Both the position numbers and the translations under genes were made by a program. Positions 7,489 through 16,688 of a stretch of DNA of 22,602 bases are shown here, piece by piece (the first letter of the stretch is position 1; each line of letters opens with the position of its first letter). Under the pieces are notes generated by a model. It was not told the DNA's origin. It was given only the letters and a program-made list of their open reading frames with translations, and did no database searches. Origin of the DNA: Treponema sp. (GTDB taxonomy: Bacteria > Spirochaetota > Spirochaetia > Treponematales > Treponemataceae); NCBI GenBank assembly GCA_017963165.1, contig JAGCTZ010000213.1:1-22602 (forward strand). The letters are read 5' to 3'.

Positions 7489-8197
7489 CGAGAGCTATTT
7501 TTTTATTCTCCTCTGCAGTTTGTTTTGTGTCATCTGACTTTGTTGTTTCTATAATTCTATCGTAAATTTCTACAGCTTTATTAAAATCGTAATTGCTGTA
7601 ATATGCTCTGGCAAGCACAAACATTGTATCAAGATTCTTTGTATCGATTGAAAGGGCTTTTTCAAGATGCGGAATTGCTTTATCCGGCTCATCAAGTTCA
7701 AACACATAAAGAACACCAAGTCCGTATAAAGCACGAACATATCTGTCTTCTATTGCAATTGCACGCAGATATGCTTCTTCGGCAAGCTTAAGATAATTAT
7801 ATTTTATTTCGTTTGTTCCGCTTGCGTTATAATCAAGTGCGGCATGAGACATATAACCTGCACAAACGCCTACATAATAATAAAGGTTCTGATTATCCGG
7901 ATAATATTTAAGGGCTTCTTCAAAGCATTTAAGTGCTTCGCCATACATTTTATTATCAAGATATCGTGTTCCAAGAATTTTATACCAGATACCAATCTGG
8001 CTTTGTGCAAGCTGAATATCTGCAACACGTTCCTGATATTTATTAATGGCATCCTTAAGCTCTTCAATTGTTGTTGGACTATCGACACCTTCTTCCAATT
8101 TCTGATGGCGGATTATTGTTTTATTTGAAACGCCACCACAGGAAACAAGCAGCAGACCAAGAATAACAGCGGTTATTAAAATTTTTACTTTATTCAT
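7469..8197 (-). CDS. TPR-repeat lipoprotein
   Basis: A 242-residue protein with a lipoprotein signal: KVKILITAVILGLLLVSC with the lipobox LVSC at 17-20, Cys20 being the predicted lipidated residue. The rest (about 50-220) is tetratricopeptide-like helical repeats, for example GEALKCFEEALKYYPDNQN (86-104) and DKAIPHLEKALSIDTKNLD (172-190). It probably acts as a scaffold on the outer face of a membrane; no enzyme motif is seen. A longer frame opens at 8257, but the signal peptide and the AAGGAAAAA ribosome binding site pick the ATG at 8197, overlapping the xerD stop by 8 nt. Its place after ftsZ-xerD suggests a division or envelope role, but that is inference. Confidence 0.85.
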   Translation of the reverse strand: MNKVKILITAVILGLLLVSCGGVSNKTIIRHQKLEEGVDSPTTIEELKDAINKYQERVADIQLAQSQIGIWYKILGTRYLDNKMYGEALKCFEEALKYYPDNQNLYYYVGVCAGYMSHAALDYNASGTNEIKYNYLKLAEEAYLRAIAIEDRYVRALYGLGVLYVFELDEPDKAIPHLEKALSIDTKNLDTMFVLARAYYSNYDFNKAVEIYDRIIETTKSDDTKQTAEENKKIALDAAYGN

Positions 8198-9086
8198 TTT
8201 TTCCTTCCACCTCAAAATATTTGTCATGTGCATTTTCCAGCTGTTTATCATTAACATGTGTGTAGATTGTTGTAGTACTTAAATCGCTGTGTCCAAGCAA
8301 TTCCTGTACAGAACGTAAATCTGCCCCACCCGCCAGAAGATGTGTTGCAAAGGAATGCCGCAGAGTATGAACCTTTGACTTTACTCCCGACAATGCCTCC
8401 ATTTCCTGAAACCTTTTCCATACACCCTTTCTGGAAATTGGTTCTCCCTTGTAATTTACAAAAACTTCGGAAATATTTCTACCCTTTACAAGTGAAGGAC
8501 GAACTTCGCGGATGTATTTTCTTAGTTTTTCTTCTGCTACGGCTCCAAAAGGAATTATGCGTTCCTTATCGCCCTTACCATGAACCAGAATAAAATGCTC
8601 TGCAAAATGAATATTTTCGACCTTTAAAGAACACGCCTCACTGATTCTTAATCCGCAGGAATAAATCAGCTCGAACAAAGCATCGTCTCTTACACCAAGA
8701 GGCGTAGAAGTATCGATACTGGAAAGAAGCTTGTCCGTCTGTTCCACAGAAAGAACCATAGGCAGATGTCTTCCGGCCTTTGGTCTATCAAGCATGAGCG
8801 CATAATTTTCGGGCCAGAAATTTTTGCGTACAAGGTAATCGCCAAAAGCACGCAAAGCAGAAATATCCTTTGCAAGGGTAAGCTCAGAGCTTCCATCAAC
8901 CTTACGTTTCATCAGAAAAAACATAAGATTCTGGACTGTAACATCCTTCAGTTTTATATGCTCGGAAACAAGCCAGTGCAAAAAGCCTTCCGAAGAAAGT
9001 TTATAAGTCATAGCTGTTTCTTCGGAATCTCTTTTTACAAGAATCAAATCCGTATAAAACTGATCAAGAAGCCCCTGTATTGTCAT
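8190..9086 (-). CDS. xerD: Tyrosine recombinase, XerD-like
   Basis: The second Xer recombinase of the window, 298 residues. Catalytic residues are Arg147 (SCGLRISEA), Lys171 (HGKGDKER), His240 and Arg243 (HTLRHSFATHLLAGGADLRS), His266 (LLGHSDLS) and nucleophile Tyr275 (TTIYTHV). All are present, so it should be active. These motifs are closer to textbook XerD than those of the 3313-4212 protein, hence the naming, but C/D roles cannot be proven by eye. It starts 14 nt after ftsZ with AAGG upstream, placing chromosome dimer resolution in the same transcript as the Z-ring genes. No dif site was recognised in the window. Confidence 0.87.
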   Translation of the reverse strand: MTIQGLLDQFYTDLILVKRDSEETAMTYKLSSEGFLHWLVSEHIKLKDVTVQNLMFFLMKRKVDGSSELTLAKDISALRAFGDYLVRKNFWPENYALMLDRPKAGRHLPMVLSVEQTDKLLSSIDTSTPLGVRDDALFELIYSCGLRISEACSLKVENIHFAEHFILVHGKGDKERIIPFGAVAEEKLRKYIREVRPSLVKGRNISEVFVNYKGEPISRKGVWKRFQEMEALSGVKSKVHTLRHSFATHLLAGGADLRSVQELLGHSDLSTTTIYTHVNDKQLENAHDKYFEVEGKNE

Positions 9087-9100
9087 ACTAAGCCTTTTCC

Positions 9101-10468
9101 TTAATCAGAAAGTCTTATTCCGCGTCCATATTTTTCAGTCCAAATAGCAGGCTGAGAAATATCATTTTCGTCAACAAGTCCTCTTGAATTTGCAATTGAT
9201 ATTCTTACTGGCTGTGCCTCCGGAGGTTCAGAATCAAAAGCTATACTGCCCCAAGGCTTTTTTTCCTGTTCAGCTTTTTCTTCAGAAGCTCCGGCTTTAT
9301 CTGGATTTGTTTCAAAAGAGAAAGGTTCAGCAGCAAGCGAAGGAGCCTTTGTTCCATTGATAATTGAATCAAGTTCGTTATGACTAACAACGTTTGGATC
9401 ATTTACAACAGGAGCTTCTTCTACAGGAGTTTTAATAATTTCTTCCATAGGCTGGCTGCTCTGGGCATTATCAAAACCTGTAGCAATTACGGTTACGCTG
9501 ATTTTATCTCCCATTGAAGGAGAAGTAACCTGTCCCCAGTACATATTAAAGTCTTTTGCGGCGCTTGCACTTACAATCTTACAGATATCATTTACTTCTG
9601 CCATTGAAACTTCATCAGAAGCACAGATATTAATAAGAAGGTTCTTTGCACCGTCAATATGAGAATCTTCGAGCATAGGGTTAGAAATTGCTTTAGTAGC
9701 AGCATCTACAGCGCGATTTTCGCCTTCGCCAATGCCAATACCAAAGATTGCATTTCCCTGTCCCTGCATTGTATTCTTTACGTCTGCAAAGTCGGTATTT
9801 ACATCCCCCGGCTTTGTTATAATATTTGAAATACCTTCTACACCCTGACGAAGTACATCGTCTGCAAAACGGAAAGCATCCGGTACAGAAGTATTTTTAT
9901 CTACAACCTTAAGAATCTGCTGATTTGGAATAACAATAAGAGAGTCTACCTGTTCCTTAAGTTTTTCGAGACCCTTTTTAGCCTGACGCATTCTTACTGG
10001 TCCTTCAAAATCAAACGGAGTTGTTACAACTGCAACAGTAAGAGCACCAAGCTCGCGTGCAATCTGAGCAACAACAGGAGCAGAACCAGTTCCTGTACCA
10101 CCACCCATCCCGGCAGTTACAAAAACCATATCAGCACCACGAAGTGCATTTGTAATCATTTCCTTGTCTTCTTCGGCAGCCTGTTCACCAATTTCAGGAC
10201 GACCTCCAGAACCAAGACCTTTTGTTACTTTTTGACCGATAGCGAGTCTTGTTTCGGTTTTAGAGCCACCCAATGCCTGTAAGTCTGTATTGATTGCAAT
10301 AAATTCGACATTGCTGATCTGCGCTTCAATCATACGATTTACAGCGTTTCCGCCGCCACCACCGCAGCCAACAACCTTGATACATGTTGGACTTTTGCCG
10401 TTCTCGTAATCTGAATAATCAGGAACAGCAGATGTGTCCTCTACAATTGATAAATCCGATAAATTCAT
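9101..10468 (-). CDS. ftsZ: Cell division protein FtsZ
   Basis: Tubulin-like GTPase that polymerises into the Z ring. In 455 residues: a short N-terminal extension (1-27), [16 protein letters not shown] (31-46), the tubulin signature GGGTGTGSA (122-130), the T7 synergy loop NTDFADV (224-230) with Asp226 and Asp229, and a long acidic linker rich in Glu, Pro and Ala (about 335-435). The C-terminal tail reads [19 protein letters not shown]. This is a divergent form of the FtsA-binding peptide (usually near DIPAFLR), with Trp-Thr-Glu after PAI. The start is well supported by GGGAGGAAG before the ATG. It is preceded 33 nt upstream by ftsA. Confidence 0.98.
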   Translation of the reverse strand: MNLSDLSIVEDTSAVPDYSDYENGKSPTCIKVVGCGGGGGNAVNRMIEAQISNVEFIAINTDLQALGGSKTETRLAIGQKVTKGLGSGGRPEIGEQAAEEDKEMITNALRGADMVFVTAGMGGGTGTGSAPVVAQIARELGALTVAVVTTPFDFEGPVRMRQAKKGLEKLKEQVDSLIVIPNQQILKVVDKNTSVPDAFRFADDVLRQGVEGISNIITKPGDVNTDFADVKNTMQGQGNAIFGIGIGEGENRAVDAATKAISNPMLEDSHIDGAKNLLINICASDEVSMAEVNDICKIVSASAAKDFNMYWGQVTSPSMGDKISVTVIATGFDNAQSSQPMEEIIKTPVEEAPVVNDPNVVSHNELDSIINGTKAPSLAAEPFSFETNPDKAGASEEKAEQEKKPWGSIAFDSEPPEAQPVRISIANSRGLVDENDISQPAIWTEKYGRGIRLSD

Positions 10469-10501
10469 ACTTCCTCCCTTTATGAATCATCTTATTATGT
10501 T

Positions 10502-11767
10502 TTAAAAAAACAACTTTCTCAAACGCTTTAAAATACTTTCTTTTTCTTCTCCACTTGCAGCAGCAGGCTTTCTTGATTTCCTGCGTTTATCACGGACATT
10601 TACAAGACCTTTATTTGCAACAACAAGTCCTATTGCAGTAGCAAATTCCGGCTTACGGTATTCTTCTTCGATTCCGCCAAGATTTTCAGGAACACCAATT
10701 CTTATAGCATTAGTTTGGAAAATCTCCTGAACAAGATTTACAAGACCAGGCATTTTTGCACCGCCACCTGTAAGGATGATATTTCCAGTAAGCTCTTTAA
10801 TTACATCACTTGTGTTCTTTTTAATTGCCTGGAAAACCATCGTAAGAATCTGAGTCATACGTGCATTTATAATTGCAGAAACATCTGCTCGTGTTGTAAC
10901 AGAAGGAGGCCTTCCCCCGGCACCCTTAATGATTACATCAGAGTTTGTTCCCAATGCACTTTTATGACAGCAGCCATCTTTAATCTTAATCTGTTCTGCT
11001 TCTGAAACTGGAATACCATAAACTACGGCAATATCGTTTGTAACAAGATTTCCACCAACCTGAACCGAAGCTGTACTTACAGGTGCACCTTCATAAAGTA
11101 CCATTACATCTGTAGTACCTGCACCAAAATCAATAATAATTGAACCAAGCTCAAGCTCGTCATCATGTCCAACAGCCTGAGTGATTGCAAGAGTCTTTAA
11201 CATAACGCCGTCAAGCCCATAACCGGCACGGCTCATACATGATTTAAAATTCTGAATTACAGTTTTAGAAGCTGTAATGATATGAACCTTTGATTCAAGT
11301 TTGTAACCAAGTCTGTTTATAGGATCAGGAATATGACCAATTCCATCTACAAGATAATCCTGCGGAATTACATGGATTTTTTCTCTGTCGGCAGGATAAT
11401 TAATTGCAGTTGCAATATCAATTACTTTTTCTACATCTTCGCGTGTAACGGCAGCAGAACCACCTTTACTGTTATTTCTGATTGGAACTACACCACGGGA
11501 ATTCTGGCTCTCTATCTGAGCACCACCAATCGAAGCAATTACAGAATTAACAAGGACACCTGCTTTATTTTCAGCTTCTTCTATTGCCTCTTTAATTGCA
11601 TCCTTTGCATCTTCGATATTAACAATAATGCCGTTTCTCATTCCGGCAGATTTTTGGGCAGACGTAGCTATAATCCGAAGTTCTCCGTTATCATCAACTT
11701 CACCGATTGCAACCCTTATTACGCTTGTTCCTATATCAAGTCCAACTATTATTCTATCGTCCGCCAT
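10502..11767 (-). CDS. ftsA: Cell division protein FtsA
   Basis: Actin-like ATPase that ties FtsZ filaments to the inner membrane. Motifs: phosphate-1 VGLDIGTS (8-15), the SHS2/1C region with IASIGGAQIESQNSRG (78-92), phosphate-2 IIIDFGAGTTDV (210-221), and the adenosine motif LTGGGAKMPGL (332-342). The protein ends in ESILKRLRKLFF (410-421), an amphipathic membrane-targeting helix as in other FtsA proteins, after a basic linker. Length 421 is normal. The start ATG at 11767 has GGGGAT about 12 nt upstream. It lies between ftsQ (14 nt) and ftsZ. Confidence 0.97.
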   Translation of the reverse strand: MADDRIIVGLDIGTSVIRVAIGEVDDNGELRIIATSAQKSAGMRNGIIVNIEDAKDAIKEAIEEAENKAGVLVNSVIASIGGAQIESQNSRGVVPIRNNSKGGSAAVTREDVEKVIDIATAINYPADREKIHVIPQDYLVDGIGHIPDPINRLGYKLESKVHIITASKTVIQNFKSCMSRAGYGLDGVMLKTLAITQAVGHDDELELGSIIIDFGAGTTDVMVLYEGAPVSTASVQVGGNLVTNDIAVVYGIPVSEAEQIKIKDGCCHKSALGTNSDVIIKGAGGRPPSVTTRADVSAIINARMTQILTMVFQAIKKNTSDVIKELTGNIILTGGGAKMPGLVNLVQEIFQTNAIRIGVPENLGGIEEEYRKPEFATAIGLVVANKGLVNVRDKRRKSRKPAAASGEEKESILKRLRKLFF

Positions 11768-11781
11768 TTTATTAAGATCCC

Positions 11782-12630
11782 CTACCTTATCTTACACGAA
11801 ACAGAGCCATAACGCAAATCAATTTCAGAAACATCTGCACCGATTTTGTTTACGACATCTAATACTACCATCATATACTTTAACGCGTCTTCATTCAATG
11901 AGCGATCTGTTAAAACTTTTATTTTTGATTGAGAAGGTATAAGAGCTAATTCATAGTTTCCTGTATCTTTTGGAAGAACACATATCTCGGAAATGCCGGC
12001 AAAATAATTATTGCCAAGTGAACTGATTTTATAAATCTGATCGATAAGCGGACGATATTTTGAAGGAATACGCATTCCACCAGACATATGTTCAACAGGA
12101 AGTCCAGAGATAATTGGAATTAAATTTGAGTTTACTTCATCATTATCCTTTACAGGAAAAAGAACACCATTTCTGTCTATTTGAACAGGATTTGTATAAC
12201 CGTCATCAACAATAAAAGTTAATGCAACAGGTTCGCGTTCAACAACATTTATATAAATTCGATCAGGAAATTTCTTTTCAACCATAACATTGTCAATTCC
12301 TGGTTCAGAAGAAAGAATTGCTACAGCTTCTGAAACGTTAAAATTTGCCCAGTTTGTGCTGTTCATTGGCAGCAGCTTTTCTGCAATTTCTTCTGCAGAA
12401 TAACGGTTCTGTCCCGACACAGTTACCTTTGGACTTGAAAAAGCAGGCATGACGTACTTGTAGATTACAAGCTCTGCAACCAGAAAGAAACACAAGATAC
12501 CAAAAATCGCTTTAACGATTTTGATTTTTTTCTCGCCCCCTTCATCCTTCTGTGCAGACTCAAATCTGTCAATTGAAACTGGCTCCACTACAGTTTCTGC
12601 GTCATTCATCAATACTCCGATATTACCCAT
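11782..12630 (-). CDS. ftsQ: Cell division protein FtsQ/DivIB
   Basis: Bitopic inner-membrane divisome protein that recruits and regulates the FtsW synthase complex. A 38-residue polar cytoplasmic head is followed by one membrane segment (about 39-58). A POTRA domain comes next, beginning with PKVTVSGQNRYSAEEI (67-82), with KKFPDRIYINVVEREPVAL as its characteristic final strand, then a beta-rich domain. 282 residues is normal. The start ATG at 12630 has AGGAAAACAAA before it. Position between ftsW and ftsA supports the call, since primary sequence conservation is low in this family. Confidence 0.9.
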   Translation of the reverse strand: MGNIGVLMNDAETVVEPVSIDRFESAQKDEGGEKKIKIVKAIFGILCFFLVAELVIYKYVMPAFSSPKVTVSGQNRYSAEEIAEKLLPMNSTNWANFNVSEAVAILSSEPGIDNVMVEKKFPDRIYINVVEREPVALTFIVDDGYTNPVQIDRNGVLFPVKDNDEVNSNLIPIISGLPVEHMSGGMRIPSKYRPLIDQIYKISSLGNNYFAGISEICVLPKDTGNYELALIPSQSKIKVLTDRSLNEDALKYMMVVLDVVNKIGADVSEIDLRYGSVSCKIR

Positions 12631-12658
12631 TTTGTTTTCCTTTTTTTGTAGTTTTTTT

Positions 12659-13846
12659 TTATATTACAGTAAGTGTATCCACACTTATGTCGTCAATTTT
12701 TTCATATTCCACCGCTTTTTCATCGCAACGCGAAGCATTCAAAATAAAGCCACACATTGCAAGTGTTACTATAATCGATGAACCACCGACCGAAAAAAAC
12801 GGTAGAGGAATACCTGTTGACGGAAGCAATCCGCAGACTACCATGCAATTTACAACTGACTGCATGACAATTACAGAAACACAACCGAAACAACCATATG
12901 CAGCAAATCTGTCTGGACAACTGAATGCTGCTTTATATCCACGCCATGCAAAAAGCACAAGCATTAAAATATATGCTATTACACCAACGTATCCCATAGC
13001 TTCTGACCAGCCGGCAAAAATATAATCGGCTTGGACTTCTGGAATACTGTTCAATTTTGAAAGCCCTCTTCCAATTCCAGCTCCCCATACACCACCGGCA
13101 GAAATTGCTGCTTTTGAAGCATTTGCCTGATAGTTAAAGGATTGGGTTCCTTCAGATGGCTTTAAAAAACCAATAATTCGCTCAATTCTATACTGCTCTG
13201 ATGCAACAATAATTATTCCAACCGGAATTGCAATAAGCAGAAATGGAAAAACCCACCTTAGTTTTGCACCGGCAACAAAGAATAAAAGGATTCCAACAAG
13301 AGTAATGAATACACTTGTTGAAAAATCTTTCTGAAGCAGAACAAGCAGAACCATGAGCAGGAAAACTCCAACACAAGGAAGCACGTCCTTTTCGCCGGAA
13401 ACATCTTCGCTAAGTTTGTCAAAATAACTTGCCAGATAAAGCACAAGTGAAAATTTAACAAGCTCTGACGGCTGGAATGTAAATCCAAACGGAAATCGTA
13501 TCCAGCGGCGGGCACCATTCTTTTCGATTGAAAGTGGTTTTATAAAGGTTAACGCACAAAGCACAAGCGTTACGAGTACAATGTAAATTACAATCTTCTT
13601 TATTGTTTCCATATCAAAAAGGAAGAAAGCAAAAAAGAGAGCAACACCGGCAGCAGAACAGATAAGCTGTCGTTTTACAAAATAAAAAGCATCATTATTA
13701 AAGAATCTTGCTGCATAACCTTGAGAACATACAAAAATTGTGAACATTCCAAGGCCCCACAAAAGAAGAATTGAAATAAAAAGCCAGATATCACTTTTAT
13801 GATATTTTTCGGCAGGCTTGTGTGCATAAAAATCGTACTGTGTCAT
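12659..13846 (-). CDS. ftsW: Peptidoglycan glycosyltransferase FtsW (SEDS family)
   Basis: Polytopic inner-membrane protein of the SEDS family that polymerises lipid II at the septum with a partner transpeptidase. About ten hydrophobic segments are visible. The SEDS signature GLLPSTGIPLPFFSVGGSS lies at about 339-357, and IPEVQADYIFAGWSE (about 268-282) contains the acidic residue matching the catalytic Asp of RodA/FtsW. Start: TTG at 13855 would follow GGAGG too closely (1 nt). The ATG at 13846, 10 nt after GGAGG and overlapping the murF stop as TAATG, is preferred, giving 395 residues. The partner transpeptidase ftsI is not in this cluster. Confidence 0.95.
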   Translation of the reverse strand: MTQYDFYAHKPAEKYHKSDIWLFISILLLWGLGMFTIFVCSQGYAARFFNNDAFYFVKRQLICSAAGVALFFAFFLFDMETIKKIVIYIVLVTLVLCALTFIKPLSIEKNGARRWIRFPFGFTFQPSELVKFSLVLYLASYFDKLSEDVSGEKDVLPCVGVFLLMVLLVLLQKDFSTSVFITLVGILLFFVAGAKLRWVFPFLLIAIPVGIIIVASEQYRIERIIGFLKPSEGTQSFNYQANASKAAISAGGVWGAGIGRGLSKLNSIPEVQADYIFAGWSEAMGYVGVIAYILMLVLFAWRGYKAAFSCPDRFAAYGCFGCVSVIVMQSVVNCMVVCGLLPSTGIPLPFFSVGGSSIIVTLAMCGFILNASRCDEKAVEYEKIDDISVDTLTVI

Positions 13847-15273
13847 TATTTGCAAGCCTCCTTTTTTGTGATAAGTGGAATGATTTTTTCCAATGCCATG
13901 CTGTGAGAACCCTTTACAAGAATAAGAGCATCCGGCTTTGCAAAAGAAAGAATCTTTTCTGCAGCAGCTTTATAAAATTCGTCATCATTTGCTTCAAAAT
14001 AAACTGTATTATTACCAGAAACCTGAGCAGCAGATTTCATTTCCGGTCCCACAAGAATTACAAGAGAAGCATCAGAAGCGGCAACTGCTTCACCAATTTT
14101 CTTGTGAGCTTCTTTTGAGCTTTCACCAAGCTCTTTCATATCTCCTAAAACAAATATTTTCTGTTCGTTTTCTTTTGAATCAGCACAGAATTTTATAACT
14201 TTTTCCATTGAATCAGGATTTGCATTATAACAGTCACAAACAAGAACAGCGTTTACGTCTGTTTTTAAGCATACATCCTTTATTTCCATTCTGCCCGAAA
14301 CAGCAGACATTTTTTCAAGACCAGTTTTAATTTCATCAGCAGAAATACCGATTTCTTTTGCAAGAGCAATAACTCCTAGAGCATTCTGATAATTGTAATC
14401 ACCAGAAAGAGGAAGAGTAATTTCTACACCGTCAACACTAAAACGTGTACCTCTAAGACCAAGAGATTCAATAAATTTAACACCGCTTACATTCTCTGGA
14501 ACATTCTTGCCAAAGCGAACAACCTTTCCAAAAACGTTTTCTGTACAGAAATCTGCAAAATCATCATCTGCAGGAATAAAAGCGGCACCATTTGCCGGAA
14601 TATAATCAAAAGACTTTCTTTTTTCACGGGCAATATTTTCGCGGCTTCCAAGAATTCCTATATGAGCATTTCCGATATTTGTTATAATTCCAAACTGTGA
14701 CTGCCATACTGCAGAGATTTCGCCAATTTCATTTACACGGTTCATTCCCATTTCAAAAATGCCGGCTTTTTCGTTACCCTTAATCTGGAACATAGAAAGT
14801 GGAAGACCTGTTTCTGAATTAAAATTACCCTTTGTATAAGCAACTCCAGCATCACCAAAATGAGCCTTGCAGACACTTACAAGCATTTCTTTTGTAGTTG
14901 TTTTACCGCTGGAACCAGTAATGCTTATGCGGATCATTTTAGAAGCAACCTTACGGGCGTATGCAGCAGCCGCAGCCTGAAGTGCATGCAAAGTATTATC
15001 GACAGCAATGAAGACCACAGAAGCAAAGGAGGAGAAATCTTCTGTGGTCTCATTCCTGTTTACAAAAACTACACTTGCACCCTTTTCAACTGCCTGAGGA
15101 ATATATTTATGTCCGTTCTGGAATTCCCCTACCAGAGGAACAAAAAGACTATTTTTTTCAACATTACGGCTGTCAGTTACAACAGATGTAAAGCAGCACT
15201 CTGTAAAGTTACCGATTACAGCTCCATTACATGCAGAGACAAGAGTTTTCAAATCAAGAAGGCTTTCACTCAT
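13846..15273 (-). CDS. murF: UDP-N-acetylmuramoyl-tripeptide--D-alanyl-D-alanine ligase MurF
   Basis: ATP-dependent cytoplasmic ligase that adds D-Ala-D-Ala to the UDP-MurNAc-tripeptide. In 475 residues: N-terminal substrate domain with VVTDSRNVEKNSLFVPLVGE (31-50), ATP-binding ITGSSGKTTTKEM (118-130), KGNFNSETGLPLS (148-160), EMGMN (174-178) and TNIGNAHIGILGS (198-210). The C-terminal domain includes VCDCYNANPDSME and FVLGDMKELGESS. The KGNFN and DCYNANPDSM motifs separate MurF from MurE and MurC/D. It starts at an ATGA overlap with ftsL, with GGAGAAAAG upstream, and stops in the ftsW start codon. Confidence 0.96.
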   Translation of the reverse strand: MSESLLDLKTLVSACNGAVIGNFTECCFTSVVTDSRNVEKNSLFVPLVGEFQNGHKYIPQAVEKGASVVFVNRNETTEDFSSFASVVFIAVDNTLHALQAAAAAYARKVASKMIRISITGSSGKTTTKEMLVSVCKAHFGDAGVAYTKGNFNSETGLPLSMFQIKGNEKAGIFEMGMNRVNEIGEISAVWQSQFGIITNIGNAHIGILGSRENIAREKRKSFDYIPANGAAFIPADDDFADFCTENVFGKVVRFGKNVPENVSGVKFIESLGLRGTRFSVDGVEITLPLSGDYNYQNALGVIALAKEIGISADEIKTGLEKMSAVSGRMEIKDVCLKTDVNAVLVCDCYNANPDSMEKVIKFCADSKENEQKIFVLGDMKELGESSKEAHKKIGEAVAASDASLVILVGPEMKSAAQVSGNNTVYFEANDDEFYKAAAEKILSFAKPDALILVKGSHSMALEKIIPLITKKEACK

Positions 15274-15584
15274 TTCTTTTCTCCTGTCATTTCTACACGA
15301 ACTATGTCTTCGGCTTCGGCTTTATGCATTCCAAGCTCTTCTACTGCAATTTTTTCGATTCTTTCTGCACTGGAAAGCTGACTAATATCGCTTACAAGCT
15401 TTTTATTTTCTTCAATAAGCTTTTCCTGTTTTAATTCAAGCTCCTGAATTTCTTTTGTAAGATCTGTATATTTTTTTGCCTGCATTGCATAAAGACTGAG
15501 CATAAGAGGAATTGTTGCTGCAAAAATCAAGATGAGCAGAACTCTGAAAAAATATTTTATTTTATTTTTTGTAATTCTGTTCAT
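15270..15584 (-). CDS. ftsL: Septum formation protein FtsL-like
   Basis: A 104-residue bitopic protein: basic head (1-12), one membrane helix (about 13-34), then a coiled coil rich in Lys, Glu and Leu (about 35-75, YTDLTKEIQELELKQEKLIE) and a short tail with IEKIAVEELGMHKAEAEDI. This is the standard FtsL plan, and EELGM resembles the conserved end of FtsL/DivIC proteins. Sequence similarity is always low, so gene position between rsmH and murF carries much of the weight. An upstream in-frame extension to 15911 overlaps rsmH and is rejected. The ATG at 15584 follows the rsmH stop by 1 nt, with GGGG 8-11 nt upstream. FtsL would scaffold FtsQ and FtsW. Confidence 0.85.
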   Translation of the reverse strand: MNRITKNKIKYFFRVLLILIFAATIPLMLSLYAMQAKKYTDLTKEIQELELKQEKLIEENKKLVSDISQLSSAERIEKIAVEELGMHKAEAEDIVRVEMTGEKK

Positions 15585-15585
15585 A

Positions 15586-16572
15586 TTAATACCCCACAAC
15601 TCCGTCAAGATGATATTCAGTAGCATCAAACAGCTTGCGGACAACTCTAAGCTTTGCACTGCGGGAAGGAGAATTAACCTTAATTTCCTGCTCTGTCGGG
15701 CAAACAGGTTTCCTGGTAAGAATTTCTGCACACTGACGGCCGCCACATCTGCATACAGCAATCTCCGGTGGACATACACATTTTTTACCAAGATTTCGGA
15801 AATAATTTTTAACAATTCTATCTTCAAGGGAATGAAATGTAATAACTCCCATTTTTCCATTTTCTTTAAGACAGTTAAATGCAGAATGAAGTGAACGAGG
15901 AAGACGTTCAAGCTCTCCGTTTACGGCAATTCGTAAAGCCTGGAAGGTTCTTGTTGCCGGATGAATCTGTCCGTAACGATAATTTGCAGGAACTGCATTC
16001 CAGATAATTTCTGCAAGAGCTTTTGAAGATTCAATTTTTCCACCATGACGGGCTTCTACAATAGCACGTGCAATTCTACGGCTAAGCTTTTCTTCGCCAT
16101 AAAGATAAATCAAATCTGCAAGCTTTTCTTCCGGAAGTTCGTTTACAAGATCTGCAGCAGATTTTTCTCTATTTGGATTAAGACGCATATCAAGTTTTTC
16201 ATCATATCTAAAGCTAAAACCACGTTCAGATTTTTCATAATGAAAAACAGAAATTCCAAGATCAAAAAGAATTATATCAGGACGCTCATATTCAGAAGGA
16301 TAATTTTTATAGAATTCATCAAACCAGCCGTTATAAAAGTGAACACGTTCGCCAAAAGCAGACAAACGTTCCTTTGCTCTGGCCTGAATTACAGGGTCAG
16401 CATCTACGCCTATTACACTAAGATTCGGATATTTTGAAAGGAAATTAAATGTATGTCCACCTTCGCCTAAAGTCGAATCAACCATTACAGCTTGATTTTC
16501 GTACCTCTCCCCCAAAGGACTAAGCAAATCGAGACATTCATTCAATAAAACCGGCGTATGCACGACTTCCAT
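15586..16572 (-). CDS. rsmH: 16S rRNA (cytosine(1402)-N(4))-methyltransferase RsmH (MraW)
   Basis: SAM-dependent enzyme methylating N4 of C1402 in 16S rRNA. Motifs in 328 residues: HTPVLLNECLDLL (5-17), SAM-binding MVDSTLGEGGH (30-40), VIGVDADP (53-60), DLGIS (104-108), ERGFSFRYDEKLDMRLN (116-132), HPATRTFQALRIAVN (204-218) and TFHSLEDRIVK (245-255). A cysteine cluster (Cys265, 267, 274, 276, 281) is of the kind seen in many RsmH proteins. The ATG at 16572 has only a distant GGTGG, so initiation may be weak. It is the second gene of the dcw operon, 116 nt after mraZ. Confidence 0.97.
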   Translation of the reverse strand: MEVVHTPVLLNECLDLLSPLGERYENQAVMVDSTLGEGGHTFNFLSKYPNLSVIGVDADPVIQARAKERLSAFGERVHFYNGWFDEFYKNYPSEYERPDIILFDLGISVFHYEKSERGFSFRYDEKLDMRLNPNREKSAADLVNELPEEKLADLIYLYGEEKLSRRIARAIVEARHGGKIESSKALAEIIWNAVPANYRYGQIHPATRTFQALRIAVNGELERLPRSLHSAFNCLKENGKMGVITFHSLEDRIVKNYFRNLGKKCVCPPEIAVCRCGGRQCAEILTRKPVCPTEQEIKVNSPSRSAKLRVVRKLFDATEYHLDGVVGY

Positions 16573-16598
16573 TTTTTTTAATTAAACCACCAGAAACC

Positions 16599-16619
16599 GT
16601 TATCCCCACCCAAGATAAC
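16599..16619. promoter_or_regulatory. Small inverted repeat in the mraZ-rsmH gap
   Basis: GTTATC (16599-16604) and GATAAC (16614-16619) flank a 9-nt spacer in the 116-bp gap between mraZ and rsmH. CCACCCAA occurs twice nearby (16606-16613, 16639-16646). No U-run follows, so this is not an intrinsic terminator. It could be a small RNA hairpin or an operator, or be chance; nothing else is seen in the gap. Confidence 0.3.
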
Positions 16620-16688
16620 AAGCTCTGACAGTCCCCTTCCACCCAATTTCTAAAATATATATCAATTCAGGCTATTTCTTAGAACCGC

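Noticed and set aside
7469..8257. A 262-residue version of the TPR lipoprotein
   Set aside because: The extra 20 residues precede the signal peptide and overlap xerD; the ribosome binding site favours 8197.
13847..13855. A TTG start for ftsW
   Set aside because: It is only 1 nt from GGAGG. The ATG in the TAATG overlap with murF has proper spacing.
15585..15911. An in-frame upstream extension of ftsL giving 213 residues
   Set aside because: It lies within rsmH in another frame. The ATG at 15584 gives the normal FtsL length and sits 1 nt after the rsmH stop.
16599..16619. The GTTATC/GATAAC hairpin as a terminator between mraZ and rsmH
   Set aside because: The stem is 6 bp with no U-run on the minus strand.
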